64,000 nucleotides of DNA from Macrostomum hystrix (Eukaryota; Platyhelminthes; Macrostomidae), in the NCBI GenBank assembly GCA_950097015.1, contig CATNEN010000015.1, positions 1,099,501 through 1,163,500 on the forward strand, in the 5' to 3' direction. The stretch's first letter is position 1. Each line of letters starts with the position of its first letter. A program made the position numbers and the translations under genes. The notes under the pieces were generated by a model that saw only the letters and a list, made by a program, of their open reading frames with translations, ran no database searches and was not told where the DNA came from. Shown here piece by piece: positions 29,150 to 38,440 of the stretch.

Positions 29150-32100
29150 TCAAGGTTCGTAACGGACCGGCGCCGACTTCACCCTATTAGACCGTCGTGG
29201 TTCGGCATCCCGCTCGACAGCTCGCTCCACCCCAGGAGGCTGCGGTTGCGTGTCTGGTGCCGGGCGGACGTCAGCTACGTGACGGGGAAGGCCATCGACC
29301 TCCACCGTAGACCCTTGTCCCTGGCCCGTCACGCGTCCCCTAGGCCACTCGTCGGTGCATCTGACGGCCGGCGGTTTAACAAACACTTCTGTTCCCACTG
29401 GCAGGGTGGGCGTGGGGCGTGGGTTTGCCTCCAAGGTCTCCAAGGCCTCAGGGAGAGACACAGTTGGCGGCTTCCAGTCATAGGTGCTGACCATTCTGCT
29501 GGGCACGCTGTCCTTGCGAGTGCCATCCTTTGGAGCCATGTTGTACCAGAACACCATTTCCAGTACGTCCTTTCCGGTTCTGGCTGCCATCCGCTTAATC
29601 GTCCGATGATTGCGCTCGACTATTCCGTTGCCTGACGGCCGGTGAGCGCAACGGAAGAGGAGCTGCACTCCCCAAGCCTCACAAAACGCACGGACCTCAG
29701 CGGAGCGGAAGGTCGGTGAATTGTCGAGAAGCAGCTGCCAGGGAGGGCCCCGCTCTCGGAACACCTGCACGAGTATCCCGGTAATTGACGCTGTCCGCTC
29801 GTCGGTGAGTTTTCGCCACAGCGAGAATCTGCTCGGCCCGCAGTCAACAATGGACAGATAGCGGTCGTCCTTAAAGTGGGTCACGTCGCAGGCCAAGCGC
29901 CACCAGTTTGCATCCACCTCGAGTCTGCCATGGTCCCAAATCATCGGCGCAGGGTCTACTGACTTGCATCGGATGCAGTTTGCAACGATGCGCTCAACCT
30001 CTTCACGCAGTACCTCACGTTCAGGGAAGCACAGTTTGGCCAGGTAGAGCGTCCTGTCCACCCCGAAGTGGTGCTTCTCGTGGCACGCACGGAGATCCAT
30101 GTCAACGGGGCGCAGCGCCACTGCACAGAAGGGCCGCTGGCGCAGCCACTGTTGCGGTACTCGCGTCAGTGCGTCTGCCTTGTTTGCTGAAGATGGCACC
30201 AGCGATGTCAGTAGCTCGAGCTCGCACTCCGACGCCGTGTCTCGGATTAATGATAGCCGTTTCCGAACCAGAGCTTCACCGAGACCTTTGACTCGCACGG
30301 GCTTATCGCCGACAATCAAAGACTGGAGCCAGCCGTGCACGGTTGCAGAATCAGTCAACACTTCAACTTTCCTCGTACCCCAAGCGAGGGCAAGGTTGAT
30401 ACCCTTGAGGACCGCCTCAAGTTCGGCAAGATTGATGTGCGCAGCGTCGTCTTGTTTTCGCAACCACGAGGCGTCCTCCACGATTACGCCACCAATTTCG
30501 ATGACGGCTCCAATGGCGATGGTGCTGGCGTCGCACCAGACGCGACAGCGCGAAGTCTCGTCAACGGTCCACACCCCAGCGACAGGATCTCGTTCCTGGA
30601 CCATTTCGCTGATTTCTTGGGCGATCCGCATGGCAGACTCGCTGACGATAGCGTCCCACGCGATTGTGCTGGTGACCCGCTTCAAGTAGCTGCATGCGAC
30701 ACGCAGCCATGCGGCGACGGGGAAATGGCCTACTAGCTGGCCGCACCAGGAGAATAGTTGCCGTCGTGTTGCTGGACCTTTCAACTGAGAGAGGACATTG
30801 TCTCGTTTCCAGCAAATGACCCCATCCTCTCGACGGTAGACGCGGAGGCCGAGCACGCGGCCCCCAATGAGGCTCTCAGGAGGCTTGGCTTCTAGCCCGA
30901 ACCGGGCAAGCAACCCAGTTACGCGTTCATTCGGAATCTTGCTATTGTTCACAATAATGTCGTCAATGTAAGAGTCCGTGGCCTCACGCACGTCGTCTTC
31001 CATCGACAGGACTTTGTTCACAACCGCCGTCATAATTTTTGGCGCCACGTTGAGTCCGAATCCTAACCGGGTGAGACAGTAACGGCGGCCTTTGAACCTC
31101 ACTACTTGGTAGCGCCAGAGACTGGGGTCCAATCGCAGTTGTAGGTAGGCCTTCCGCAGGTCGATGATACTCGCATTCTCACCGAGCCGCCGCCAGGCCC
31201 GGAGCTTGGCGCCGCACACGACGCTTTCGGCGGTGTGGCTTGACACGTACTGGTTCAACTCGCGATAGTCGAGTACAGGCCGCACCTTTGCTTTGTTGGT
31301 CTGCACCACTGCCATCAGAGGGATGACGCCGTCACTGTCACCTTCGAACGGTAGCAGCCAACCTCGCTGAATCCATTCTTTTATCTCTGACTCATACTCG
31401 CCTACCGCCTCTGGTGGGACTCGGTATTGAGCTATCGTATTTGACAGTAGTGGGGCCTCATCCAGCCACTTCCATGCCACTGTCCACTCTCCATCGATAA
31501 ACTTAGCAGAGAAGTCTTTTTCCTCAAGCACCAGGCACGCCTCGGTTAAAGTATTTTTCGCAAGCCTCGCTCCTCTTGCCGGACAGCTCACAGGTGACTC
31601 GACCTCTCCTGCCGGACAGCTCACAGGTGACTCGACCTCTCCTGCCGGACAGCTCACAGGTGACTCGACCTCTCCTGCCGGACAGCTCACAGGTGACTCG
31701 ACCTCTCCTGCCGGACAGCTCACAGGTGACTCGACCTCTCCTGCCGGACAGCTCACAGGTGACTCGACCTCTCCTGCCGGACAGCTCACAGGTGACTCGA
31801 CCTCTCCTGCCAGACAGCTCACAGGTGACTCCGCCTTTGGTTTTGAGAAAGCCTTGGCTACCGCAGCAGTCTCCAGCGCTAATGACTGCTCTTCAATACC
31901 GAAGCGGACACTGCGGCAATCTCGCTTCACAGAGACACCGCCCAATCGGCTGATAGCATCCATCCCAAGCAGCAAATCGAACCCAGGAAGGATGTCCATA
32001 ACGATACATCGCAGCACTGGTAATTGGTGGCCTCGAACAGACAAAGTAACGTCAGCCTCCCATTCACATTCTGCTGAGTCACCATTCATCATCGTGACCC

Positions 32101-32416
32101 TCTCGTGAACGGGACGTTTTTTAACTCCAGTAACTCGTGAAGAAACGATGGACCGCGAACAACCAGTATCTACTAAAGCAGTAACGACCAAACTATTAAC
32201 ATGAACACTTAACGATGGTAGGTGCGCCGGTGCACAAGGAAGCCCGTTGGCGCAAACATTCCGCGCTTCCATCACTCGTTTTTTTGAAAATCGGCGCGCT
32301 GCGGGCATCGAGCAGCCACATGTCCCGCTTTTCCACAAACAAAACAACCTTGATTCGCTCGGTTGCGTTCCATGCACTCTTTGCTCACATGGCCCTCCTT
32401 GCCGCACGAGTAGCAC
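29150..32416 (-). CDS. Pol of the young LTR retrotransposon (PR-RT-RNase H-IN)
   Basis: The frame is open for 1088 codons; by frameshifting, pol would join Gag at about residue 46. Protease: ALVDTGCSRSIVSS (D83). Then eight 11-residue repeats (196-283). RT: VRPVLDYRELNQ, SIIDLRKAYLQL (D419) and SYIDDIIVN (D485-D486). RNase H: VWCDASTIAIG (D629), NLAELEAV (E665), LTDSATVHGW (D689) and NKADALTR (D748). Integrase: H-x3/4-H around 779-783 with CIRC (814-817), then D844 (CDVTHF), D898 (LLLDNS) and E934 (GIVERN), the D,D-35-E spacing. A basic C-terminal tail follows. Every catalytic residue expected is present, so it appears competent. Confidence 0.92.
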   Translation of the reverse strand: MLLVRQGGPCEQRVHGTQPSESRLFCLWKSGTCGCSMPAARRFSKKRVMEARNVCANGLPCAPAHLPSLSVHVNSLVVTALVDTGCSRSIVSSRVTGVKKRPVHERVTMMNGDSAECEWEADVTLSVRGHQLPVLRCIVMDILPGFDLLLGMDAISRLGGVSVKRDCRSVRFGIEEQSLALETAAVAKAFSKPKAESPVSCLAGEVESPVSCPAGEVESPVSCPAGEVESPVSCPAGEVESPVSCPAGEVESPVSCPAGEVESPVSCPAGEVESPVSCPARGARLAKNTLTEACLVLEEKDFSAKFIDGEWTVAWKWLDEAPLLSNTIAQYRVPPEAVGEYESEIKEWIQRGWLLPFEGDSDGVIPLMAVVQTNKAKVRPVLDYRELNQYVSSHTAESVVCGAKLRAWRRLGENASIIDLRKAYLQLRLDPSLWRYQVVRFKGRRYCLTRLGFGLNVAPKIMTAVVNKVLSMEDDVREATDSYIDDIIVNNSKIPNERVTGLLARFGLEAKPPESLIGGRVLGLRVYRREDGVICWKRDNVLSQLKGPATRRQLFSWCGQLVGHFPVAAWLRVACSYLKRVTSTIAWDAIVSESAMRIAQEISEMVQERDPVAGVWTVDETSRCRVWCDASTIAIGAVIEIGGVIVEDASWLRKQDDAAHINLAELEAVLKGINLALAWGTRKVEVLTDSATVHGWLQSLIVGDKPVRVKGLGEALVRKRLSLIRDTASECELELLTSLVPSSANKADALTRVPQQWLRQRPFCAVALRPVDMDLRACHEKHHFGVDRTLYLAKLCFPEREVLREEVERIVANCIRCKSVDPAPMIWDHGRLEVDANWWRLACDVTHFKDDRYLSIVDCGPSRFSLWRKLTDERTASITGILVQVFRERGPPWQLLLDNSPTFRSAEVRAFCEAWGVQLLFRCAHRPSGNGIVERNHRTIKRMAARTGKDVLEMVFWYNMAPKDGTRKDSVPSRMVSTYDWKPPTVSLPEALETLEANPRPTPTLPVGTEVFVKPPAVRCTDEWPRGRVTGQGQGSTVEVDGLPRHVADVRPAPDTQPQPPGVERAVERDAEPRRSNRVKSAPVRYEP
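31568..31831 (-). repeat. Eight 33-bp in-frame repeats inside pol
   Basis: Eight tandem 33-bp units encode ESPVSCPAGEV (first unit L for P, last unit ending ARGA). They lie in the linker between protease and RT. Units are nearly identical, so the expansion is recent. Confidence 0.95.
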
Positions 32417-33096
32417 GACATCACTTTGTTGCGTGGGGCGAACTTTCCAGCGCTTCGCGCATTTCCTGCGCTCGAGACAACACAGCAGGACTCGCGACTG
32501 ATCGTTAAGTTTCTAGCTTTCTCCGCTAGTTCATGGAGTTCGAGCTCTTTTAGAGAGCAGGAAGCGATCAGCTGCTGACTGACGGTTGCTGGAAGCCCGC
32601 GGACGAATGCGCATTTGATCCATTCTTCCCCGGGGATCTCGTCCACTAGGCGTGCAAGCCTCGTGAGATCCGCGAGAAAAACGTCCACGGACTCCCCGGG
32701 GCCGAGCCTGCGTGACACGAACTCGTCGTATGCTTTGTACTTGTTTGGGCAGAACGCTGAGGTAAGAGCCGCTTTCAGAGTTTTGTAGTCCGACTTGCTT
32801 TCCTCGTTTAGTGCCTGGTACACGGCGAACGCACCTCCCGATAGAAATAGTGGGATGAAAGCAGCCAGGTCATTCACTTTTTGGAGCTTGGCAACGAGTT
32901 CGAGCTTCTGTGCCCAGCGCGAAAAATCCTCTTCACCGTCGTACTGCTTGATTATGTCGCTGAATTTGACTGCGCTTGCCATCGTTGCGTATTGCCGCGA
33001 TAGCTTGTGGTCTAATGTATTTGTGTAGATAGCAAAGCCCGGGGTTAGCACGAAAGCTAGAGCCGCAAACACTCTTAACGCGGTCCTCGCAAACAA
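32272..33096 (-). CDS. Gag of the young LTR retrotransposon
   Basis: The frame is open from an ATG inside the LTR (33096). The conventional start is probably MASAVKFSDIIKQ at 32982, giving 236 residues, only 23 nt after the LTR end. It contains a capsid-like region (FSRWAQKLELVAKL, then FLADLTRLARLVDE and FVRGLPATVSQQL) and two perfect CCHC knuckles (CYSCGKEGHVSKEC and CFVCGKAGHVAARC), as in nucleocapsids that package the RNA. The stop TGA is at 32274-32272, two codons past the slippery heptamer. The 38-residue extension from 33096 looks like a signal peptide (LRVFAALAFVLTPGFA). Confidence 0.88.
   Translation of the reverse strand: MFARTALRVFAALAFVLTPGFAIYTNTLDHKLSRQYATMASAVKFSDIIKQYDGEEDFSRWAQKLELVAKLQKVNDLAAFIPLFLSGGAFAVYQALNEESKSDYKTLKAALTSAFCPNKYKAYDEFVSRRLGPGESVDVFLADLTRLARLVDEIPGEEWIKCAFVRGLPATVSQQLIASCSLKELELHELAEKARNLTISRESCCVVSSAGNARSAGKFAPRNKVMSCYSCGKEGHVSKECMERNRANQGCFVCGKAGHVAARCPQRADFQKNE
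32278..32284 (-). promoter_or_regulatory. -1 programmed frameshift site between gag and pol
   Basis: On the minus strand the heptamer A AAA AAC lies in the gag zero frame (CAA AAA AAC GAG TGA). Slipping back one base gives AAA AAA CGA GTG ATG, which is the pol frame. Seven bases later begins GGAAGC, which can pair with GCTTCC 21 nt further on, giving a stem-loop at the usual spacing. The stem is inferred by eye. Confidence 0.82.
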
Positions 33097-33192
33097 ACAG
33101 GTAGAACGAATTGTCTATGGGATATTTAGCTGCAACGGTCAAATACTAGTTTCTATATAATGAAAGTACAACACATATAAAAGTACAACACA
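33006..33192 (-). promoter_or_regulatory. 5' LTR of the young element, with TATA box
   Basis: On the minus strand the LTR starts with two copies of TGTGTTGTACTTT about 19 bp apart. A TATA box, TTATATAG, lies at 33153-33160 and would start transcription leftward near 33125. The ATG of a gag-frame extension (33096) would then lie inside the transcribed LTR. Confidence 0.75.
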
Positions 33193-33197
33193 CCAGT

Positions 33198-34524
33198 CTA
33201 GAGTTATTTCACCTTCAAAATTGATTAGCATATCATGCGAATGTGCCTGCATCAACTCCGTCTTCTGTGTCACCAACCTTTATCTAGACGGACTGAACCC
33301 CAAGGACTCAACAGGTAGAACAATGCTATTATGAACACCCTGACGCGAATTTCTCGAATTTCACTGATCTAGCCTAAATATAACCACTCAACGCTGTTAG
33401 CAATGGGGCGCTGCCAAAAGATTTCAGGGCTGGAAGTCCCACATATTAGAAGAATGGCTTAGTAGTCCTACTCTTACAAGTGTGTTTTCAACGTATCTGC
33501 ACCTGCAAAAGCAGTTGCACTTCTCGAAGGCGCAGATACTGCAGGGAATCGTTGACCTGCCCCATGAAACCACCACTTGTTCGTCCCCATCCTGGACTCA
33601 CAGGATAACAGATCCGAATCCTGGACTCACGGGATCCCAAATCGCCATTCTGGAATCCCATTCCCATATTGGGCCATCTGACGAGCTGGGGGCTGCGGGG
33701 CGGTGGGGGCGTGGGGTGGCTGGCTGCGCGGCCCGTTTTAAGCCCTTGCACTCCTACCGTTTCACCTCTGCCGCGATTTGTTAATTTTTTCTAAATCTGT
33801 TTAATTCTCTGTTTAAATTTCTGATTCGCCAAATATACACCGCATTCGTTCCAATCCATTGGGGATCTTTTGTTCGGCCGCTGCCTGCCTTTCGCACTCG
33901 CTGTCTTCCTCGCTTTGGTCCCTCCGTTGTGTTTAATATTATTTTATTTTATTTGTTATTAGTATTTTTCAATAAATATTTTTATACTATTATTATATTT
34001 ATCGCATGCTACCCCACACCGAAATACCCATGCCAACTTGTTTTGAGAGTTCAATTCTCTCAAAATTTCGTCTCTGCAAATCACAAACGAAAATATAATA
34101 GCTAATTTTTTTAATTCTAGAAAAATTAAGGATTTTAAAGCAGTATTTGACAAGCAGTTTCATTATACAAGTATTTGTCCCAAAATTAGCTGTGAGCTGA
34201 CTTCAATAGCCGCAGATCAATACTAAAACAGGAGGGTGAATGAGCAGTGTGCGTATAATTCTGAATATATTTAATCCAATCTTACTAAATCACGCAGCAG
34301 TATGATCTCATCGAGACATTTATATTTTTGAGCTCTGACCTTTACTTCAATTGTGCATACAGTAAGGTAATTAAATTGTAATTTCCTCCTGTACTCATGC
34401 TGTTATTGTTGCAGATAAGTCAGGAAACACATTGTTACAGCACAGTGGAAATCGAGTTGCCACTGGCTGCAGCGGAGAAGTTTGATTTCATGCGGTCCTT
34501 GGCTGATTCCTCAGCTGCTGCTGG
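33198..34524. other. Intergenic downstream of the fibrinogen-related gene
   Basis: No supported gene. A G-rich stretch at about 33686-33722 (gggggctgcggggcggtggg and onward) has G-quadruplex potential. 33940-34200 is very AT-rich. It would hold the 3' UTR of the gene ending at 34525. Confidence 0.4.
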
Positions 34525-34940
34525 TCATAGCTCCAGCAGAAGCCGCACTGAGCGGAGAGTCAAAGCCTCGGAGCCTCCTGTGCCCCATACCATGTAGCCC
34601 CAGTCTGCGGCCTCCGTAAACGGAAAGAATCCGTTTGGATTGAATTTGAGGCACCACCACCAGTAGAACCACCACCCTGCCTTGCCACGATATCTCGAGC
34701 ACGATCCGTCATTGTCGCTGTCCATGGTGTAGAAGCGTGCTCCTTTGCTCTTCTCCATAGCATCGAATTCGACATTGGACCTCTTCCTCAGCATCTCTCG
34801 GTACGTCATCTCATATTTGGTGCTGGCGTTTCCCACCTGGAATCCAGCATACTCAGCATGCAGCTCAGTCCCATTCCACAGCTTCATCTCCACTCTGAGT
34901 GTGGCACCGCCTGCGCTCAGCGAGTGGATGGCGGAGAGAC
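34525..34940 (-). other. Fibrinogen-related gene exon 4
   Basis: The acceptor GACCCCGCAG is followed by GT, completing the Gly of FWIG, then LSAIHSL. It holds the calcium-site and disulfide region of the fibrinogen fold and the stop TGA at 34527-34525. Confidence 0.88.
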
Positions 34941-37318
34941 CTGCGGGGTCGGACAGAAGTCGGAGGCGCTGATGTGAATGGCCAGATTCAGCTGACAATC
35001 GATAAATAGATTTTGCTGTGAAACTGTTTGCGAGACAGCAATAAATAAGTAAAATAGTATATGTATAACTGGCATTTAAAACGAACTTCGAAAAATACTG
35101 CATTGTGCTCGTAGCTAATGCAGTTGCCAGAAAAAAAGCTGTAGCACAGTTTTAACACACTTGTATCACAGTTACATCACAGCTGAATCACAGTTTAATC
35201 ACAGTTACATCACAGGTGTTGCTCTGGAATCTTTTCAAGCCTGAAACGCGAATTCTGGTATCGTTTTATCAGTTTTAGAAAAAACAAGAAAAATACAAAT
35301 ACGAGACTGACACTGATACCTATACTATAGTATCACTTTTGGTGTACTAACACTCATTATACTAGTAGCAAAGCAAGCTCATTTATAATAGCCTCATCAA
35401 AGTTCTATTCAGCTGTCGCATTATCAAATTCCAACAATCTGAGATTCAGAGCTCAACTGGAAAAAACATTAGGAGGGAACTTGTGTTTCAATACAAGCCC
35501 TCTGAGAACGCAAAGATATTTAGAGTCCATTGAAGATGTACCTACTCAGGTCTGAGGAACCACAAGGGCGCTCTCCACAGGTACGTTCAAGGTACCCTTG
35601 CTCCAGAAAGCCCAAGGCTTTAACCCATCTGGAAAACAGTTACTGTTGCCACCAAGATTCCTTTCTCAGCTCTTTCATATCATGCACCACTTTTTCCATT
35701 TGCCTGCATGAGTTTCACAGTTGCAATACTTTAATTTCCGGAAAAAGAAACGGATGAATTCACAAACCGATCCAGAAGTCTGTCTTGTCGCCGAACCCCG
35801 CCTCATACTCAGCCCAGGTGCGTTGGAAACTGACACTCCCGGTGGTCCTCTGCTGGATCTTGACGAAGTTCCTGCCAACCTGCTTCACGCTGAGAAACTT
35901 CGAGTAGCAAGATATTTTTTGCACTACAAAGTTTGGGAGATTACAAATGAACCAAGCCTGCTGAAACTCTGCTCCAGTTTGTCTCATTCTCCACAGAAAC
36001 CGCGGCTCGTCCGACTTGGCAAGGCACAGCTGACTCGTTATTGACGTCACCTGCCATCCTATGTGGCGGAACAAGTTGACTGGCTCGAAAATTATTCCGG
36101 ACCTAAAAAAGGAAAATAAAATTGTTTGTATGTTCATTTATTCTAAGAAATTAGATCTTTACACAAACCTCAGCACATGGCATTGTTTCTCGATTCTGCA
36201 AAACAACTGCAGCTGAGCAGTCTTCCAGTCTGCAGACACCCTCAGCGGACCGATTGAAAAGCGGGAACTCAAGGAAGAGCTCACAATGCTCTGAGCACTC
36301 CACACTTTCATGAAGGTGACCGAGCGTGGAGACAGATCAGCCAGCTGAGACCTCACAGCTTCCAGTGTGGCCTCATCTTCCAGCACTACATCCAGCTTGA
36401 GGTAGTACATGCTACTGCTGTTGTCATACATGACTGACTCGCTGCTCAAGCTGTTGATGTTGTGGCAGAGCAGAGGCTCGATGAGTAAGTGGACCTTGAT
36501 GTCGAGTCTCTGGTGCACTTGAGCAGTGCAGTTCCCGAGGTTGATCGAGCGGATGAACCGCAGCTGACGGCATGCCGGAAGGGAGTATTTCTGTCTCACC
36601 TCTTTCAGATCAAAGAAGGTCTGGTTCTGCAGCATCGGACGGTAGCTGAGCTGATGGCAGGTGTCATTCACACGGGTAGATGCGGTCAGCATCAGATTGT
36701 TTAACACCACCGATGGAGCTGATCGAATTCTTGATCTGCGGAAAACGACGTGAGCTGTGTTCCAAATCCAATCGCACTCTATTATATTCCTAGCTGAGTC
36801 AGATGATTACTGGGAACTTACGCAAACGAGAAAATGTCGTCGACACTCCGACTTTGAAGTCGGATGAACCCCGTAGATTCGTAAGGGCTCCAAATGAAGC
36901 TATCAACTTGCACTGTGACGTTGTTTTCAATGGATGCTTGGATGCTTGAAATGGTCAGGAAGCTCACAGACCTCGGTGACAGGTGCTCCAGCTGGCGCTG
37001 AGCTGCTGCGAGCATTCCAGCATCTCTGAGCAGCACAGGGATACTCAGGTACAGCACGTCAGTGACTGCGTCATACAGTGGACTCAAGCCTTCAAGCCTG
37101 TCCGTCACGCACATGACCGGCTCGACTGCCAAGTGCGGACCGTCGCTCGCTCCCGTGTCGTGCACGAACAGCGCGCAGCCGTTCACATTGAGCTGGGCCA
37201 CGAAGCGGAGCTTCGGTGAGCCTGTGGCTGCGCACTGGGAGACCTGGCCAGCTGCCAGCGAGCAGAGCAGCAGAGCCAGCGCTGCAGTTTCCACAACTTG
37301 CACACTGAAGGATTTCAT
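34525..37318 (-). CDS. Secreted fibrinogen-related protein with a duplicated novel domain
   Basis: Four exons (37318-36822, 36735-36169, 36102-35768, 34940-34525) join with matching phases into 604 residues plus TGA. Residues 1-24 are a signal peptide (ALALLLCSLAAG). Residues 37-158 and 224-345 are two copies of one unrecognised domain sharing LRF, a central Cys, IEP/VEP plus C, YD, YL and LSPRSV. The C-terminal part is a fibrinogen-related domain: GSVSFQRTWAEYEAGFGDKT, FWIGLSAIHSL, AEYAGFQVGN, the calcium-site-like DSDND, CSRYRGKAGWWFYWWWC, NPNGFF and a final TLRSVRLLL. Such domains bind carbohydrate or acetylated ligands in lectins of invertebrate immunity and secretions; the role here is inferred. 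The start of the fibrinogen domain is divergent. Confidence 0.87.
34941..35767 (-). other. Intron 3 of the fibrinogen-related gene
   Basis: About 830 bp, AT-rich, with short direct repeats around 35160-35215 (cacagttacatcacag type). No nested gene is recognisable. Confidence 0.6.
35768..36102 (-). other. Fibrinogen-related gene exon 3
   Basis: The acceptor is CCTTTTTTAG and the donor ATCG|GTTTGT. The end encodes the first recognisable part of the fibrinogen fold (VKIQQRTTGSVSFQRTW). The first 70 or so residues are not recognisable, and an unspliced internal intron there cannot be excluded. Confidence 0.75.
36169..36735 (-). other. Fibrinogen-related gene exon 2
   Basis: The acceptor is TTTTCCGCAG and the donor GAG|GTTTGT. 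It carries the second copy of the duplicated domain. Its paralogue is the stray exon at 27624-28166. Confidence 0.87.
36822..37318 (-). other. Fibrinogen-related gene exon 1
   Basis: From ATG 37318: signal peptide and first copy of the duplicated domain. The donor is GC|GTAAGT, leaving two bases of an alanine codon that exon 2 completes. Confidence 0.87.
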
Positions 37319-37422
37319 TGGATTGCACAGAGACTTGGTTTGAAAGCTTTCTGTTTAGAACTTTGCGTTTGCAGTTTGTGCCGAGTGTGAGGCAGTCGGG
37401 ACAGTCCGTGTCTGAACTACTG

Positions 37423-37429
37423 TTAAATA
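37423..37429 (-). promoter_or_regulatory. TATA-like box upstream of the fibrinogen-related gene
   Basis: TATTTAA on the minus strand, about 105 bp upstream of the ATG at 37318. An initiator-like TTCAGAC lies some 20 bp downstream of it. Position fits a core promoter, but sequence alone is weak support. Confidence 0.35.
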
Positions 37430-38440
37430 CTCTCTGTTAGGTATGCGGTGATCGCTGCAGCACCTGAAGCGTTCGCAAGGACTTGGCGGATTGGTTTTGT
37501 TTTCTAACCCATGACAAACAATTCCATCAAGTGCTGGAGTACTTTTTCAATCCTTGTGATTGCATTTTGGTAGGCATAGTCAGAATGTAGTAAAAAATCA
37601 TTAACATTCAACTCCACAAGGTAGCAAAGCAAAGGCAAAGCAAATAGAAGGTGAAAGAGACAGAGAAAGCGCGAGCAGCGAGGAGGGGAAGAGGATCCCA
37701 ACTCCGAAAGAGGAGGGAGAAAGGGAAGAAGAGAGGTCAAAAAAGGCACAGAAGGCACAGAAAGGCAGAGTCAGCTAGACCGCCAGTCGCCGAGGCAGCG
37801 GATGCCGTCCACGGAGAGGCCGCTCTGGAAGGCAGCGCTGGCTTCTCCTGTGCGCAGAATGGGCGTACAATGAACCGTTTATTGTGAGCGCTTTATATTA
37901 GGTAATATAGAGGCAAACATTTGTTAGACTTATCATTACTTTTCTCGCTTTAAGAAAATAATAAACTATATTTACAGCACAGCTGCAAGAATTATGTTCT
38001 GCACACAGCTTCAAGCGTTGTTCATTTTCATTTTTAACATTTTTTCGAGCATTGCTTCAAGCATTGTTCGATTCAAAACGAAATAAGTACTGTCTGAGCA
38101 TGCGTAGCTGTTAGCGTTTTTTATTTCCAAAACTAAAGAAAGAGTTTCGAGCATTACGGCAATCGTTATTAGATTCAAAACTAGGAGAAAATATTTTATG
38201 ATATATGAAATGAGACATGAGATAGTTTGATTCTACAAGTGGTAGCGTGATTAGTGAAGGGCGTAGCATAAATTATTTACGGGCAAGTTGTCGAGGAAAC
38301 AGCAATTATTTGTAAGGGAAGTATATTTATCGAGGGTTATGTATCATTTGTGGTAAGTTCCTGTTTTATGCTTCCTTTTTATTAAGCTCCTTTCATGTAC
38401 GAGTGCTAATTATACGCTCGTAGAGTAAGAAAATAGAGCT
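37430..38440. other. Intergenic with dispersed decayed repeats
   Basis: A purine-rich run lies at about 37640-37770. From about 37905 the DNA holds blocks such as gagcattgcttcaagcattg and ttcaaaactaggagaaa, which recur at about 39760-39905, so it is old repeat material. No gene is supported. Confidence 0.5.

Larger units (their letters stand above)
28934..33192 (-). mobile_element. Complete, young LTR retrotransposon (Ty3/Gypsy-like)
   Basis: 4259 bp bounded by two LTRs of 187 bp that I read as identical (28934-29120 and 33006-33192). The target duplication ccagt is at 28929-28933 and 33193-33197. Read on the minus strand, the order is 5' LTR (TGTGTTGTAC to ACCACA), gag, pol (protease, RT, RNase H, integrase), polypurine tract and 3' LTR. 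Gag and pol overlap in the -1 frame with a slippery site. No inactivating change was seen in any catalytic motif. Domain order places it with Ty3/Gypsy; the clade is not assigned. Confidence 0.93.

Noticed and set aside
37651-37887. 78-codon basic frame upstream of the fibrinogen-related gene
   Set aside because: Purine-rich low-complexity DNA, no homologous domain and no supporting splice or start context.
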